A DNA stretch of 64,000 nucleotides from Marinobacter sp. ANT_B65 (GCF_002407605.1 NZ_NXGV01000001.1:928895-992894); one strand, 5' to 3'; positions 9,525 to 19,013 are shown, numbered from the stretch's first letter. Notes: generated by a model from the sequence alone, not told the origin. A program made the numbers and translations.

Positions 9525-9855
9525 GGCTTTGAAGTATATATTTGACATAAAGGCTGCCGCAGAGAAGATACAGCGATTTGTTGTAGGTAAGGCGGAAGTT
9601 GATTATATGGGCGATGAGCTGTTGCAGTCGGCAGTAGAGCGTCAGTTCGAAATAATTGGCGAAGCAATGAGCAAGCTGCACAAGATTGATGCGGGTATAG
9701 CTGAGAGTATTGATGATTACCGGAAGATGATCGCCTTTCGAAATGTTTTGATTCACGGCTATGCGACGATTGACCCATTGATCGTTTGGGGTGTGATTGA
9801 GAGTAACCTTGAAAATCTGATTGAGCAGGTTACTGCGATTCTTGAAGGCTCGTGA
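9514..9855 (+). CDS. hepT: HEPN-domain RNase toxin (HepT-like, DUF86)
   Basis: A 113-residue helical protein with the HEPN active-site motif RX4HXY intact: Arg76, His81, Tyr83 (RNVLIHGY). HepT proteins cleave RNA and are held inactive by AMP addition to this tyrosine by the partner MNT protein encoded immediately upstream. The preserved catalytic residues argue that the pair is functional rather than decayed. Downstream lies a bidirectional terminator shared with the convergent flagellin gene. Confidence 0.87.
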   Translation: MPRKALKYIFDIKAAAEKIQRFVVGKAEVDYMGDELLQSAVERQFEIIGEAMSKLHKIDAGIAESIDDYRKMIAFRNVLIHGYATIDPLIVWGVIESNLENLIEQVTAILEGS

Positions 9856-9870
9856 AAAGCTTATGGATGC

Positions 9871-9906
9871 AAAACGGCCGGGTTCTTAGCCCGGCCGTTT
9901 TGTTTT
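9871..9906. terminator. Rho-independent terminator, bidirectional
   Basis: AAAACGGCCGGG pairs with CCCGGCCGTTTT around a short loop, with A and T tracts on both sides. It ends both the toxin-antitoxin operon (plus) and flagellin 1 (minus). Confidence 0.92.
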
Positions 9907-9918
9907 CTGCGAAGGAGT

Positions 9919-11433
9919 TTAGCTCTGTAGCAACTGCAACACCTGCTGAGGTCTGGCGTTGGCCTGGGCCAGAACTGAGAGGCCGGCTTGCTGGAGCACC
10001 TGCGTGCGGGCCAGTTCGGCGGATTCGGTGGCGAAGTCTGCATCCTGAATCCGGGATCGGGCCGCAGACAGGTTTTCCGAGGTGGTGCTCAGGTTGGCAA
10101 TGGTGGATTCCAGACGATTCTGGGCGGCACCCAGGTCGGCCCGGATACCACTTATGGTTTCCAGCGCTGCGTCAATAACGGCCAGAGCGTTGGTGGCCCC
10201 TTCTACAGTGCTTATATCAACATCGGCTACGGCTTCAGTGGTCGAGCCAGATGCGGTATTGGCCGCTGCGTTATTGAGCATGCTTCCCGCAGCTGCGGTT
10301 GCATCCGAAGAGGCAGCAAAGCTGACAGCAGAATCAAGGGTGATTTCCCCGCCTACACGGGTCGAATTAGCTGCACCATTGGTCAGCTCGATCGCGCTAG
10401 GATCTCCACTGCCTTGAACAGCCAGCTGCTCTGACCCGCTGGCGGTAAAATCGCTAAGAGCGATGTCTTTTCCCTGGGGCTGCACCAGAGTAATACTGCC
10501 ATCGCTTTCAACTTCGGCGGTTATGCCGGTTTTGCCGGTGGCGGAATTGATCTCACGGGCCAGAGCAGACAGATCGCTGGCATCGGTAATCTGGGCCGAT
10601 ACTGTTGCTGAGCTGCTGCCGTTGGAGACAGTCAGGGAAATGGTTTGCGGAACCGTCAGTGGCGTGGTTGCTGTGTTGCTGAGGGTGACTTCGGTTCTTG
10701 CGCTGGCTTTCACCCCGGTGGTGGCGGCGATGTTGTTGATGGCTGCCGCTATATCTTCAGCTGTATCACCTGCACCGACAGGAACAACCTGGCTGTCCAG
10801 AGAACTGGAAATGGTCAGGTTCTGGGCTCCGATGGTGTTGGCTGCCGGGAGAGTTGCATTGGCTGCTGTAGTAGATCCGGTGCCCTGGTTAAGGGTGGCG
10901 TTGCTTGCGGTCAGGGTGTTGTTAGCCAGGTCTGATGTGCGGGCACCGCCTATGGAAACGGCGATCGTCTGATTTTCATTGGCACCGGCCTGGAACTGCT
11001 GGGCCTGGAAACTACCATCCAGCAGGTTGAGCCCGTTGAACTCTGTTGTGGTGGCAATTCGTTCAAGCTCTTCCTTTAACTGGTTTACTTCAGACTGCAG
11101 TGCCTGGCGGTCAGATGCCGAGTTGGTCGCGTTGGCAGACTGAACCGCCAGTTCCCTGATGCGCTGGAGAATGTTGCCGGATTCCCCGAGCGCGCCTTCT
11201 GCGGTCTGGGCCAGGGAGATGCCATCGTTGGCATTTCTGACGGCCTGGTTAAGGCCTTCAATCTGGGAGGTGAATCGCTCAGAAATTGCCAGGCCTGCGG
11301 CATCGTCTTTGGCCGAGTTGATACGCAAACCTGACGATAGTCTTTGCAGGGCCACGTTGGAGTCATTCTGCGATGAGTTCAGGTTCCTTTGAGCATTCAG
11401 TGACGCGATGTTGGTGTTGATGATCTGGGGCAT
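9919..11433 (-). CDS. fliC: Flagellin 1
   Basis: A 504-residue flagellin. Conserved D0/D1 termini are present: [14 protein letters not shown] and [20 protein letters not shown] at the N-terminus, [12 protein letters not shown] and [20 protein letters not shown] at the C-terminus. The centre (about 190-400) is Ala/Ser/Thr-rich and variable. The ATG at 11433 is chosen because AGGAG sits at proper spacing and the D0 helix begins there; two in-frame Met codons just upstream are too close to that site. It is divergent from the second flagellin gene and has a different promoter type. Exported by the flagellar type III system and polymerised into the filament. Confidence 0.96.
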   Translation of the reverse strand: MPQIINTNIASLNAQRNLNSSQNDSNVALQRLSSGLRINSAKDDAAGLAISERFTSQIEGLNQAVRNANDGISLAQTAEGALGESGNILQRIRELAVQSANATNSASDRQALQSEVNQLKEELERIATTTEFNGLNLLDGSFQAQQFQAGANENQTIAVSIGGARTSDLANNTLTASNATLNQGTGSTTAANATLPAANTIGAQNLTISSSLDSQVVPVGAGDTAEDIAAAINNIAATTGVKASARTEVTLSNTATTPLTVPQTISLTVSNGSSSATVSAQITDASDLSALAREINSATGKTGITAEVESDGSITLVQPQGKDIALSDFTASGSEQLAVQGSGDPSAIELTNGAANSTRVGGEITLDSAVSFAASSDATAAAGSMLNNAAANTASGSTTEAVADVDISTVEGATNALAVIDAALETISGIRADLGAAQNRLESTIANLSTTSENLSAARSRIQDADFATESAELARTQVLQQAGLSVLAQANARPQQVLQLLQS

Positions 11434-11532
11434 AACCATTCTCCTGCAAAGAGGGGCCGGTGCGTTGCTGCCGGTGAATCTGGCAGCGGGGCATCGGCAT
11501 GTATTCATTAAATTGCCGTTTTGCAGAGACTA

Positions 11533-11548
11533 AGCGAAGGTTGTGCCA
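11533..11548 (-). promoter_or_regulatory. Probable sigma-54 promoter of flagellin 1
   Basis: Read on the minus strand, TGGCACAACCTTCGCT: the -24 TGGCAC is perfect and the GG-N10-GC spacing is right; the -12 element (TCGCT) has one departure from TTGCT. It lies 100 bp upstream of the flagellin 1 start. The rest of the 394-bp intergenic region 11434-11827 holds only this site and the divergent sigma-28 promoter. Confidence 0.6.
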
Positions 11549-11711
11549 GTTTCTCAAAAAGTTCCTTAACCAAATGAATAAGAACGGGTTTTTTGTGCGA
11601 CTTGAGTGTGTTAAAGCCGTTGGCGAACGGAAGGATGATGGGTTTCTGGCAGAGCTTTGCCGCTTTTTTGGATGATTTAACATTCCTTTACAAAAAGGGC
11701 TGATTTTTTTC

Positions 11712-11738
11712 TAAAGCAACCGGCTGGGGTGCCGTTAA
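11712..11738 (+). promoter_or_regulatory. Sigma-28 (FliA) promoter of flagellin 2
   Basis: TAAA at 11712-11715, exactly 15 bases, then GCCGTTAA at 11731-11738, against consensus TAAA-N15-GCCGATAA (one mismatch). It implies a 5' leader of roughly 80 bases before the flagellin 2 ATG. Confidence 0.88.
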
Positions 11739-11827
11739 GTGAAGTAACAGGGCGGCGCTCCCAAACCAAAAAAGCGGACGCCAGACCTTTTCCATGAAAG
11801 TACGACATTTGTCGAAGGGGAAATAAA

Positions 11828-13240
11828 ATGGCTCTTGGTATCAACACCAACATCGCGTCACTTACAGCACAGAATAACCTGAGCAAATCTCAGAGCATGA
11901 ATGATCAGGCGCTGGAGCGTCTGTCTTCTGGTCTTCGCATTAACTCTGCTAAAGATGATGCCGCCGGCCTGGCGATCTCTACCCGCTTCCAGTCCCAGAT
12001 TTCCGGTCTGAATGTAGCGCAGCGTAACGCTAACGATGGTATCTCTCTGGCTCAAACCGCGGAAGGTGCTTTGACTGAGGTTACCAATAACCTCCAGCGT
12101 ATCCGGGACCTGGCGGTTCAGTCTGCCAACGCCACCAACTCCAGTTCAGATCGCGAAGCTCTGCAGGCAGAAGTTTCCCAGTTGGTTTCTGAAATTGACC
12201 GGGTTGCAACTCAGACCGAATTCAACGGCCTCAAGATTGTTGACGGTAGTTTCACTGCACAGGCCTTTCAGGTAGGTGCCAATGCTGGTCAGACCATTAC
12301 CGTGGACTCTATTGCCAGCGCCAAAGCTTCTGATCTTGGTCAGTTCCGGGGCTTTACCGAAACTAACTTTGCAATTGGTACTGCCAGTGATACTGCGGTT
12401 GCCAAAGATATAACCGTAGGTGGTCAGGTTTATGATTTGGGTGTTGTTGCAGATGATGCCAAGGCGATCGCCAATGCGCTGAACTCTGCCGGTATCTCCG
12501 GGCTGGTTGTATCTGCCAACGAAACTAAAGCTGCCGGAGTGGCATCTGTAGTGGCTGGTTCTGCATCTGATACAGATTCCATTGACATCAATGGAACTAC
12601 TATTTCCCTGACTAATACAGGTGATGCGGCGAGCAACCGTCAGGCAGCACTGGATGCCATCAATGCACAATCCAGCGTAACAGGTGTTAGGGCGGAGGAT
12701 AACGGCTCTGGTCTGGATCTTCTGGCGGCCGATGGCCGGAACATTACCACTGCGTTCACAGGTGGTGGTTCTGCTACTAATGCTGACTATGGTATCGCCG
12801 CAGATGCAACTACCGGTGGGTCTCTGGATATGACCTACAAGGCTCCGACAGGTGTGACCGGCGCAGTCCAGTTCTCTACCGGTTTTGATGCTGCGTTTGC
12901 TGATGAGACTATTGCCGCAACTGGTACTGCACTTAACGCTATCGATATCGGCACTGTTAGTGGGGCCAATGCTGCTATTGTGTCTATTGATGCTGCTCTG
13001 GATGCGATTAACGCTTCCCGGGCCGACCTCGGTGCGGTACAAAATCGCTTCGAAAGTACCATCGCTAACATTGCTACCACTTCTGAAAACATGAGTGCGT
13101 CCAACAGCCGTATCCTGGATGCTGACTTCGCTTCAGAAACTGCCAACCTGGCCAAATCCCAGGTGCTGCAGCAGGCCGGTATCTCCGTACTGGCACAGGC
13201 TAACGCCCGTCCGCAGCAGGTTCTGTCTCTCCTGCAGTAA
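11828..13240 (+). CDS. fliC: Flagellin 2
   Basis: A 470-residue flagellin, similar to flagellin 1 in its conserved ends ([38 protein letters not shown]-terminal [20 protein letters not shown]) but with a different central domain rich in Ala, Asp and Thr. It is preceded by a near-consensus sigma-28 promoter and followed by its own terminator, so it is probably the abundant late filament subunit. The ATG at 11828 directly precedes the D0 helix. Downstream are flaG, fliD and fliS, the usual late filament genes. Confidence 0.97.
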   Translation: MALGINTNIASLTAQNNLSKSQSMNDQALERLSSGLRINSAKDDAAGLAISTRFQSQISGLNVAQRNANDGISLAQTAEGALTEVTNNLQRIRDLAVQSANATNSSSDREALQAEVSQLVSEIDRVATQTEFNGLKIVDGSFTAQAFQVGANAGQTITVDSIASAKASDLGQFRGFTETNFAIGTASDTAVAKDITVGGQVYDLGVVADDAKAIANALNSAGISGLVVSANETKAAGVASVVAGSASDTDSIDINGTTISLTNTGDAASNRQAALDAINAQSSVTGVRAEDNGSGLDLLAADGRNITTAFTGGGSATNADYGIAADATTGGSLDMTYKAPTGVTGAVQFSTGFDAAFADETIAATGTALNAIDIGTVSGANAAIVSIDAALDAINASRADLGAVQNRFESTIANIATTSENMSASNSRILDADFASETANLAKSQVLQQAGISVLAQANARPQQVLSLLQ

Positions 13241-13254
13241 GGGGTAAGGGTAAG

Positions 13255-13280
13255 GGCCGGAACCTTCGGGTTCCGGTTTT
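13255..13280 (+). terminator. Rho-independent terminator after flagellin 2
   Basis: GCCGGAACC, loop TTCG, GGTTCCGG, then TTTT. Such a stem between flagellin and flaG would let flagellin mRNA accumulate more than flaG. Confidence 0.82.
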
Positions 13281-13308
13281 AAGCCGTTTAAGGATAAAGG
13301 GGTAAGCT

Positions 13309-13746
13309 ATGAATGACGTTAACCTGAGCAATCCGGACCTGAAGGTTGTGCGCTCTGGCGCCCAGAGTCCGGTCAAGGCACTGTCGTCATCTCAGGCCGA
13401 AGGCAGTAATGCCTCCGGGCTTGCTTCTTCATCTTCTGGATCAGCAGCACCGGTTACGGTGCTTTCCCGCGTTCAGGATGCGTCTAAAGCTGAACAGCTA
13501 AAGGAGCAGAATGAAGCGCAGCGGAAAGAACTGGATTCGGCGGTTTCGCAACTGAACGACTATGTTCAGAATGTCCAGAGGGATCTGCAGTTTGAAGTGG
13601 ATAATGATTTGGGTCAGACCATTGTTCGTGTGGTGGATCAGCAAACCAAGGAAGTTGTCCGGCAGATGCCTGATGAAGTGGCATTAAGGTTGGCAGAGAA
13701 ATTGCAGCAGGATGAACCGCTGACGTTGTTTAACATTAAAGTCTGA
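13309..13746 (+). CDS. flaG: FlaG family flagellar protein
   Basis: A 145-residue protein with a Ser/Ala-rich disordered N-terminal half and the conserved C-terminal FlaG domain (about 75-145): LNDYVQNVQRDLQF, then VDQQTKEVVRQMP and a final hydrophobic strand. FlaG influences filament length in Pseudomonas and Vibrio relatives; its mechanism is unclear. Its place between flagellin and fliD is the standard polar-flagellum arrangement. AAGG-type ribosome site precedes the ATG. Confidence 0.9.
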   Translation: MNDVNLSNPDLKVVRSGAQSPVKALSSSQAEGSNASGLASSSSGSAAPVTVLSRVQDASKAEQLKEQNEAQRKELDSAVSQLNDYVQNVQRDLQFEVDNDLGQTIVRVVDQQTKEVVRQMPDEVALRLAEKLQQDEPLTLFNIKV

Positions 13747-13786
13747 GCGCTTGCCGTTTTGGGCTTGAGGTTGATAACGGTATTTC

Positions 13787-13828
13787 AGCACCGCCGCACC
13801 TGAGAGGGGCCGGCGGTGCTTTGCATTT
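13787..13828 (+). terminator. Hairpin after flaG, probable terminator
   Basis: AGCACCGCCG pairs perfectly with CGGCGGTGCT across a 14-base loop, followed by a weak T-rich tail (TTGCATTTT). Confidence 0.6.
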
Positions 13829-13879
13829 TGGGTTAAGCTTTGTTTTAACGGGTTGTTACAATTTGCATGAAGAAAGAGG

Positions 13880-13906
13880 CAAAGTTTTGCCGTCTTCTGC
13901 CGATAA
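13880..13906 (+). promoter_or_regulatory. Sigma-28 (FliA) promoter of fliD-fliS
   Basis: CAAA at 13880-13883, exactly 15 bases, then GCCGATAA at 13899-13906, a perfect -10 element for sigma-28 with one mismatch in the -35. It lies about 40 bp before the fliD start. Confidence 0.87.
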
Positions 13907-13947
13907 ACTGAGCAACGAATAGATTCGCCCCTGTGGGAGGCATGGTT

Positions 13948-15930
13948 ATGTCAAGCATTTCATCGCTAGGGATTGGTTCAGGTGTTCTGACATCTGATCT
14001 GGTAGATCAGCTGGTCGCAGCGGAGCGTGCTCCGACTGACACGCGTCTTGCGCAGAAAACTGAAGAAGCTGAGGCGATGATCTCAGCCTACGGGGCACTT
14101 CGCAGCGCCGTGACTGAATTGCGCTTGCCCATGGCGATGCTGAGTTCACAGGAAAGTCTGACAGCGTTTTCCGCCAGCTCCTCCAATGAGGACATTGGCG
14201 TGACGGTTGATAGCGCCACGGCCAGTCGCGGCAACTACAGTGTCGAAGTAACCAGCCTGGCAAGTGCTCAGGCGTTGGCTTCCCGTGATGTATTTGCTGA
14301 TCGCGACAGCACCAGCGTTGGCCAGGGAACACTTACTTTATCTGTAGGAAGCAACACCGTTGATGTTGTTATTGATGACAGCAACGACACTTTGCAAGGA
14401 ATGGCCAACGCTATTAATGATGCGAATGCGGGTGTTTCTGCAGGCGTGATTGATACTGGTAACGGATTTCAGCTGGTGTTTTCTGCGGATGACAGTGGCA
14501 CATCCAATGCGGTTAGCATTTCGGTCTCAGGGGATTCCGAGGGCACTGCGACGGACAATCTGGGGCTATCCCGCTTCGCCTTTAACACCGGGATGGATGC
14601 GGATTCCGGTCTGCAGGAGACCATCGCGGCGACCGATGCAGTGATGTCTATTAATGGCGTAGAGATTACCCGTTCCAGCAACAGTTTTGAAAACGTTATA
14701 GACGGTCTGAGCTTTGACATTGCTGAAACCGGTTCATCTGTCATCAAGGTTGAACAGGATTATGAATCGGTAGCGGACCGTGTCCAGGAGTTTGTTGATC
14801 AGTTCAATGCCCTGCAGGAAACCATCGACAGTCTTTCGGGCTACAATGCCGATGCCGGTGTTGGCGGTTTGCTTTCTGGCGACAGTACCGTTCGCTCTAT
14901 TCAGAATCAGCTTCGGGAAGTGCTGACCCGGGTAGTGCCAGGCCTGGAAAACTCCAACGTAAGAAGCCTTGCGGATGTGGGGGTTATCACAAACTGGGAA
15001 ACCGGTGGTCTGGAGTTTGATCGGGAGACCTTCATTGCCCAGCTTCAGGCCAATCCGGATGATGTGACCGCCCTGTTTGCAGAGCAGGGCCGGGCGACGG
15101 ACAGCCAGGTTGAGTTCGTGCGTAGTGGTCTGGATACCGAGCCAGGAACCTATGCGATCAATGTCACTCAGGCCGCAACGCAGGGTAGTGTGGTAGGTGA
15201 TACTGCGCTTGCGAACGGTGTTGTCATTGACGGTTCGAACGACTCGATCGAGTTTATGGTTGATGAGTCTACGAATTTTTCGATTCAGCTAACCCAGCAG
15301 ACCTATGCAACGGCTGAAGAGTTGGTGGCTGAAATACAGAGCCAGATCAATAGCAGTGCCCCGCTCGATGCCGCCGGCCAATCGGTTAAGGTGGGCCTGG
15401 ATGAAAACGGTGCGCTCAAATTTACATCCGGCAGTTATGGCAGTAGTTCGAATGTGAGCCTTGTGTGGGCTGAAGGTGGCAATGACCTTGGGATTTCCGC
15501 TAAAACAGGCACGGTTGGTCTGGATGTGGCCGGTACTATTGGAGGGAGGGCCGCCGAAGGTGACGGTCAGGTACTTTATCTGGCCAGCGGCTCCGGAGGT
15601 GCGTCTGGCCTTCAGGTCCGTATCCTGGGAGATCAGACGGGCAGTCGAGGCTCCATTACCTTTATTGAAGGGATTGCAGAGCGTACGGCGGATCTGGTCA
15701 CCAGTCTTGTTGGAGAGGGCGGCTCTCTTGACTCCCGGACCATCAGTCTGAATCAGCAGTTGGAAGATATCGCAGAAAGCCAGGCTGCGCTGGAAATACG
15801 AATCGAGGCCTATCGGGAACGGCTGGTCAGTCAGTTTACTGCGGCGGATTCGCTGATTTCTCAGCTTAACAGCACCGCAGATTATGTTACTCAGCAGTTT
15901 GAAGCACTGCTAGCAAGCAATAGTGATTGA
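13948..15930 (+). CDS. fliD: Flagellar filament cap protein FliD
   Basis: A 660-residue FliD. The N-terminus SSISSLGIGSGVLTSDLVDQLV is diagnostic, and the C-terminal coiled segment (LNQQLEDIAESQAALE, then YRERLVSQFTAADSLISQLNST) is the conserved FliD C-domain. FliD caps the growing filament and folds incoming flagellin. It is longer than the E. coli protein (468), the extra length lying in the central domains. Three in-frame starts are close together; ATG 13948 is preferred because GGGAGG lies 7 bases upstream. Transcribed with fliS from a sigma-28 promoter. Confidence 0.95.
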   Translation: MSSISSLGIGSGVLTSDLVDQLVAAERAPTDTRLAQKTEEAEAMISAYGALRSAVTELRLPMAMLSSQESLTAFSASSSNEDIGVTVDSATASRGNYSVEVTSLASAQALASRDVFADRDSTSVGQGTLTLSVGSNTVDVVIDDSNDTLQGMANAINDANAGVSAGVIDTGNGFQLVFSADDSGTSNAVSISVSGDSEGTATDNLGLSRFAFNTGMDADSGLQETIAATDAVMSINGVEITRSSNSFENVIDGLSFDIAETGSSVIKVEQDYESVADRVQEFVDQFNALQETIDSLSGYNADAGVGGLLSGDSTVRSIQNQLREVLTRVVPGLENSNVRSLADVGVITNWETGGLEFDRETFIAQLQANPDDVTALFAEQGRATDSQVEFVRSGLDTEPGTYAINVTQAATQGSVVGDTALANGVVIDGSNDSIEFMVDESTNFSIQLTQQTYATAEELVAEIQSQINSSAPLDAAGQSVKVGLDENGALKFTSGSYGSSSNVSLVWAEGGNDLGISAKTGTVGLDVAGTIGGRAAEGDGQVLYLASGSGGASGLQVRILGDQTGSRGSITFIEGIAERTADLVTSLVGEGGSLDSRTISLNQQLEDIAESQAALEIRIEAYRERLVSQFTAADSLISQLNSTADYVTQQFEALLASNSD

Positions 15931-15996
15931 TAATCAGGTTTTACCAGGTATAACCTGTCAACGAACTGGCCTGGCCAGTGGCAAACGAGGCGAACT

Positions 15997-16398
15997 ATGA
16001 ACGGTTTACAGGCCTATCAAAGGGTAAATACACAGACCAGCATCACGGATGCTGATCCCCATAAGCTTATCCAGCTCCTGTATAACGGTGCGTTAGAGCG
16101 TATCAATATGGCCAAGGCTCGTATGCAGGCCAGGGACTATGCGGGTAAAGGTCAGCTGATTTCCAAAGCCATCGAGATTATTGGTGGTTTGCGTAGCTTC
16201 CTGGATTTTGAGAAGGGTGGTGATCTTGCGGCCCGTCTGGAAGGTCTGTATGACTACATGGAGCGCACGCTGTTTGAAGCTAATGCCAAAAACGACCCGG
16301 CCAGGCTGGATGAGGTGGCAGATCTTCTCCGCTCAATTAAAAGCGGCTGGGACGGGATCCGTGAAGAGGCTGCAGGTCTCTCGGCCCAAACTGCCTGA
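15997..16398 (+). CDS. fliS: Flagellin export chaperone FliS
   Basis: A 133-residue helical protein with the FliS features: N-terminal AYQRVNTQTSITDADPHKLI, LLYNGALERI, and LRSFLDFEKGGDLA. FliS binds the C-terminal D0 region of flagellin in the cytoplasm and prevents early polymerisation. It follows fliD by 66 bp on the same transcript. In Pseudomonas a FliT-like gene and fleQ follow directly; here an unrelated biosynthetic gene (argG) follows, and the FliT-like gene and fleQ lie 42 kb downstream. Confidence 0.95.
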   Translation: MNGLQAYQRVNTQTSITDADPHKLIQLLYNGALERINMAKARMQARDYAGKGQLISKAIEIIGGLRSFLDFEKGGDLAARLEGLYDYMERTLFEANAKNDPARLDEVADLLRSIKSGWDGIREEAAGLSAQTA

Positions 16399-16424
16399 CC
16401 ATTGCAGTTCGCCGTGCTTTCGAG

Positions 16425-16449
16425 CCCCTTCCCTCTTTGGGGAGGGGCG
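16425..16449. repeat. CCCCTTCCC/GGGGAGGGG hairpin
   Basis: CCCCTTCCC, TCTTT, GGGGAGGGG forms an imperfect stem with no T-run between fliS and argG. It resembles the hairpin at 6968-6990 and may be a degenerate copy of the same small intergenic element. Confidence 0.45.
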
Positions 16450-16544
16450 GTTAGTACCCCACCCAATAGCCAATTCCCGCGCCATCCCGTACAATACGCC
16501 CCTTCTTTTCAATACATCCATTCTGTTCAGTCTGGAGCACAGAC

Positions 16545-17756
16545 ATGTCTGATATCAAAAAGGTGGTGCTGGCCTATTCCGGCGGCCTGGATACTTCCGT
16601 TATTGTTCGGTGGTTGCAGGATACTTATAACTGTGAGGTAGTCACTTTTACTGCCGACATCGGTCAGGGCGAGGAAGTTGAGCCGGCGCGGGCGAAAGCC
16701 GAGGCGTTGGGAGTCAAGGAAATTTACATCGAGGATCTGCGCGAGGAATTTGTGCGCGATTACGTATTCCCGATGTTCCGTGCGAATACCATCTATGAAG
16801 GTGAGTATTTACTGGGTACGTCCATTGCTCGCCCTCTGATTGCCAAGCGTTTGATTGATATCGCCAATAAAACCGGTGCAGACGCCATTTCCCACGGCGC
16901 GACCGGCAAGGGTAATGATCAGGTTCGTTTTGAGCTGGGTGCATATGCACTCAAGCCGGGTGTCAAGGTTATCGCTCCCTGGCGTGAGTGGGATCTGAAC
17001 TCCCGTGAAAAACTGCTGAAGTACTGCGAAGAGCGCAATATTCAGGTTGATATGAAGAAGGGTAAGTCGCCTTACTCTATGGATGCCAACCTGCTGCATA
17101 TTTCCTATGAAGGCATGAACCTGGAAGATCCATGGTCGGAAGCCGAGGAAGATATGTGGCGCTGGAGTGTATCTCCGGAAGCTGCACCTGAAACACCTAC
17201 CTATATTGAGCTTACCTACCGCAAAGGCGATATTGTTGCCATTGACGGGCAGGAGTTGAAAGCGCACGAAGTGCTTGAAAGCCTGAACAAGGTTGCCGGT
17301 GCCAATGGCATTGGTCGTCTGGATATTGTCGAGAACCGTTATGTGGGTATGAAGTCCCGTGGCTGTTACGAAACACCAGGCGGCACTATCATGCTGCGCG
17401 CGCACCGTGCTATCGAATCCATCACGCTGGACCGGGAAGTGGCGCATCTGAAAGACAGCCTGATGCCGCGTTATGCGGAGGTCATTTATAACGGCTATTG
17501 GTGGTCGCCGGAGCGTGAAGCTCTGCAGGCGCTGATCGACCAGACCCAGGAATACGTGAACGGTACTGTTCGCCTGAAGCTGTATAAAGGCAATGTGGAC
17601 GTAGTTGGCCGTAAGTCTGACGACTCACTGTTTGATGAGACCATCGCAACGTTTGAGGAAGACCACGGCGCCTACGACCAGAAGGATGCCGAAGGCTTCA
17701 TCAAGCTGAACGCCCTGCGGTTACGGATTGCCGCCGGTAAAGGCCGCAAGCTGTAA
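16545..17756 (+). CDS. argG: Argininosuccinate synthase
   Basis: A 403-residue enzyme with the ATP-binding N-type pyrophosphatase loop AYSGGLDTS at residues 10-18 and the expected [18 protein letters not shown] motif. It joins citrulline and aspartate with ATP to give argininosuccinate in the arginine pathway. Length matches the roughly 400-residue bacterial type 1 enzyme. GGAG lies upstream of the ATG. It appears to be a single gene flanked by unrelated functions; no ArgR box was recognised with confidence. Confidence 0.97.
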   Translation: MSDIKKVVLAYSGGLDTSVIVRWLQDTYNCEVVTFTADIGQGEEVEPARAKAEALGVKEIYIEDLREEFVRDYVFPMFRANTIYEGEYLLGTSIARPLIAKRLIDIANKTGADAISHGATGKGNDQVRFELGAYALKPGVKVIAPWREWDLNSREKLLKYCEERNIQVDMKKGKSPYSMDANLLHISYEGMNLEDPWSEAEEDMWRWSVSPEAAPETPTYIELTYRKGDIVAIDGQELKAHEVLESLNKVAGANGIGRLDIVENRYVGMKSRGCYETPGGTIMLRAHRAIESITLDREVAHLKDSLMPRYAEVIYNGYWWSPEREALQALIDQTQEYVNGTVRLKLYKGNVDVVGRKSDDSLFDETIATFEEDHGAYDQKDAEGFIKLNALRLRIAAGKGRKL

Positions 17757-17788
17757 GCTAAGGTTCAGGCTGACTGGTTGTGCATGAT

Positions 17789-17810
17789 ACGCCCGGAGCT
17801 TTCCGGGCGT
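17789..17810 (+). terminator. Hairpin after argG
   Basis: ACGCCCGGA, GCT, TTCCGGGCGT forms a strong stem 33 bp after argG. The following sequence is only weakly T-rich (AGTTCGTTCT), so it may be a poor terminator or an RNA-stabilising end. Confidence 0.5.
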
Positions 17811-17831
17811 AGTTCGTTCTGGGGGGCGGAA

Positions 17832-17864
17832 AACAAAAAAGCCAGCTGAGGAGCTGGCTTAAAC
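17832..17864 (-). terminator. Rho-independent terminator, minus strand
   Basis: On the minus strand AGCCAGCT, CCTC, AGCTGGCT is followed by TTTTTTGTTTT, a good terminator. It is 180 bp beyond the stop of the minus-strand receiver gene, so either that transcript has a long 3' region or an independent small RNA ends here. Confidence 0.8.
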
Positions 17865-17904
17865 AAGAACAAGTATCTGAACAATTCGTTAGTTCGGTGG
17901 ATGT

Positions 17905-17952
17905 CCCATTTGGTGGCGGAGGTACAACACGGCTCCTCCGCCATGGGGGATA
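17905..17952. other. Extended inverted repeat, possible structured RNA
   Basis: GGTGGCGGAGG at 17911-17922 is complementary to CTCCTCCGCCAT at 17933-17944, and the pairing extends outward through TCCC on one side and GGGGGA on the other. It lies between argG and the receiver gene and upstream (minus strand) of a good terminator. No protein is encoded. It could be part of a small RNA or a 3' UTR structure. Confidence 0.4.
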
Positions 17953-18041
17953 CTGCTTAAATCCACAATCTCAGAATAGGCTGATCGCTTCGCTGTGTCT
18001 GTGAGTGATGTGTGTCGCCGTGTTACAGATCGTTTGCTGGC

Positions 18042-19013
18042 TCAGGCGTCTGCACCGATCTCCGGTGCGGTTTCGGTAAACCGGTGAGTCTCATAGGCTT
18101 CTACCAGGCCCTGCACTGAGGCTCGTTCCATATCCTGTATGGATGGTGTTCCGTTCTGCGCGTTGGCTTTGCAAAGCACCATACCGGCTTCCACAGAGAT
18201 ATATCCGGCGGTGGTTTTCAGTGCTTTATGGTTAATGCCGTCAAATATGCGGCGAAACGCCGTTGTTGTGCAGTGATCGCTGTCAGGAAAATAGGAGATG
18301 ATCGCGAACTGATTATCGCTGATCCTGCACAGGGCATCGATAGGGCGAATCAGGGTGCTGAGTCTGCGCGCAATACCTACCGATAATTCAGTAATGATTG
18401 TGGGCGGATGCTTGCGTTTAAGCTCCTGCCAGTTGCGAATGCCGCAGAGCACGTATGCTGTCGTACCTCCCCGGGATTCGGCATGGCGTAGCATTTTTGT
18501 TAACTGGTCCCGGGCATAGCGGTTGTTGCAGAGCCCGGTTTCGAGGTCAATGATGTTACTGGATTCGAGCTCGCGGTTATTCTCGATAAGCAGGGCATTG
18601 GCACGAAGCAGTGTGTTCTGGCGCTCCGCCATGCGGTCAGCAGCAAAAATTCTGGGGATAAGCTGCTTTGCCATGTCAGATTTGTAGACGAAATCATCCA
18701 CGCCCCGGTCAAATGCTTCCGCCAGGGCTTCTACACTCTCCCGGGCAGTCAGCAGCATCACATAGGTGTAGTGATTATTTTGTTCGTCCTGCTGGCGGAC
18801 ATGATCTGATAATTCCAGACCATCCATTTCCGGCATCAGCCAGTCTGCGATGAGCACGCTCACCGGGCGCTGTTCCATGAGTTTCAGCGCTGCCGGAGCG
18901 TCATTGGCGATACGAACGTCACGATAGCCGGCATTTCGCAGAGTCCGGCCAACAACCATACTGCTGAATTTCGCGTCGTCTACTACAAGTATTGGTAGGT
19001 CGAGATTTGGCAT
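18042..19013 (-). CDS. Response regulator with degenerate GGDEF domain
   Basis: A 323-residue protein. Residues 1-125 are a receiver domain with Asp12/Asp13 and phosphoacceptor Asp57 (IADWLMPEMDG). After a helical linker, residues about 150-300 follow a GGDEF fold (IDLETGLCNNRYARDQL at its start), but the active loop reads SDNQF at 232-236, so cyclase activity is not expected and no I-site is seen. It probably acts as a phosphorylation-controlled binding or scaffold protein. It is alone on its transcript. Confidence 0.85.
   Translation of the reverse strand: MPNLDLPILVVDDAKFSSMVVGRTLRNAGYRDVRIANDAPAALKLMEQRPVSVLIADWLMPEMDGLELSDHVRQQDEQNNHYTYVMLLTARESVEALAEAFDRGVDDFVYKSDMAKQLIPRIFAADRMAERQNTLLRANALLIENNRELESSNIIDLETGLCNNRYARDQLTKMLRHAESRGGTTAYVLCGIRNWQELKRKHPPTIITELSVGIARRLSTLIRPIDALCRISDNQFAIISYFPDSDHCTTTAFRRIFDGINHKALKTTAGYISVEAGMVLCKANAQNGTPSIQDMERASVQGLVEAYETHRFTETAPEIGADA

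Noticed and set aside
11434..11700. Sigma-28 promoter for flagellin 1
   Set aside because: I looked on the minus strand for TAAA-N15-GCCGATAA and found no acceptable match; only the sigma-54-like site remains.
12146..13042. 298-residue open frame antisense to flagellin 2
   Set aside because: It is the mirror of a real gene; the composition (many Ser, Ile, Cys) and lack of ribosome site argue against coding.
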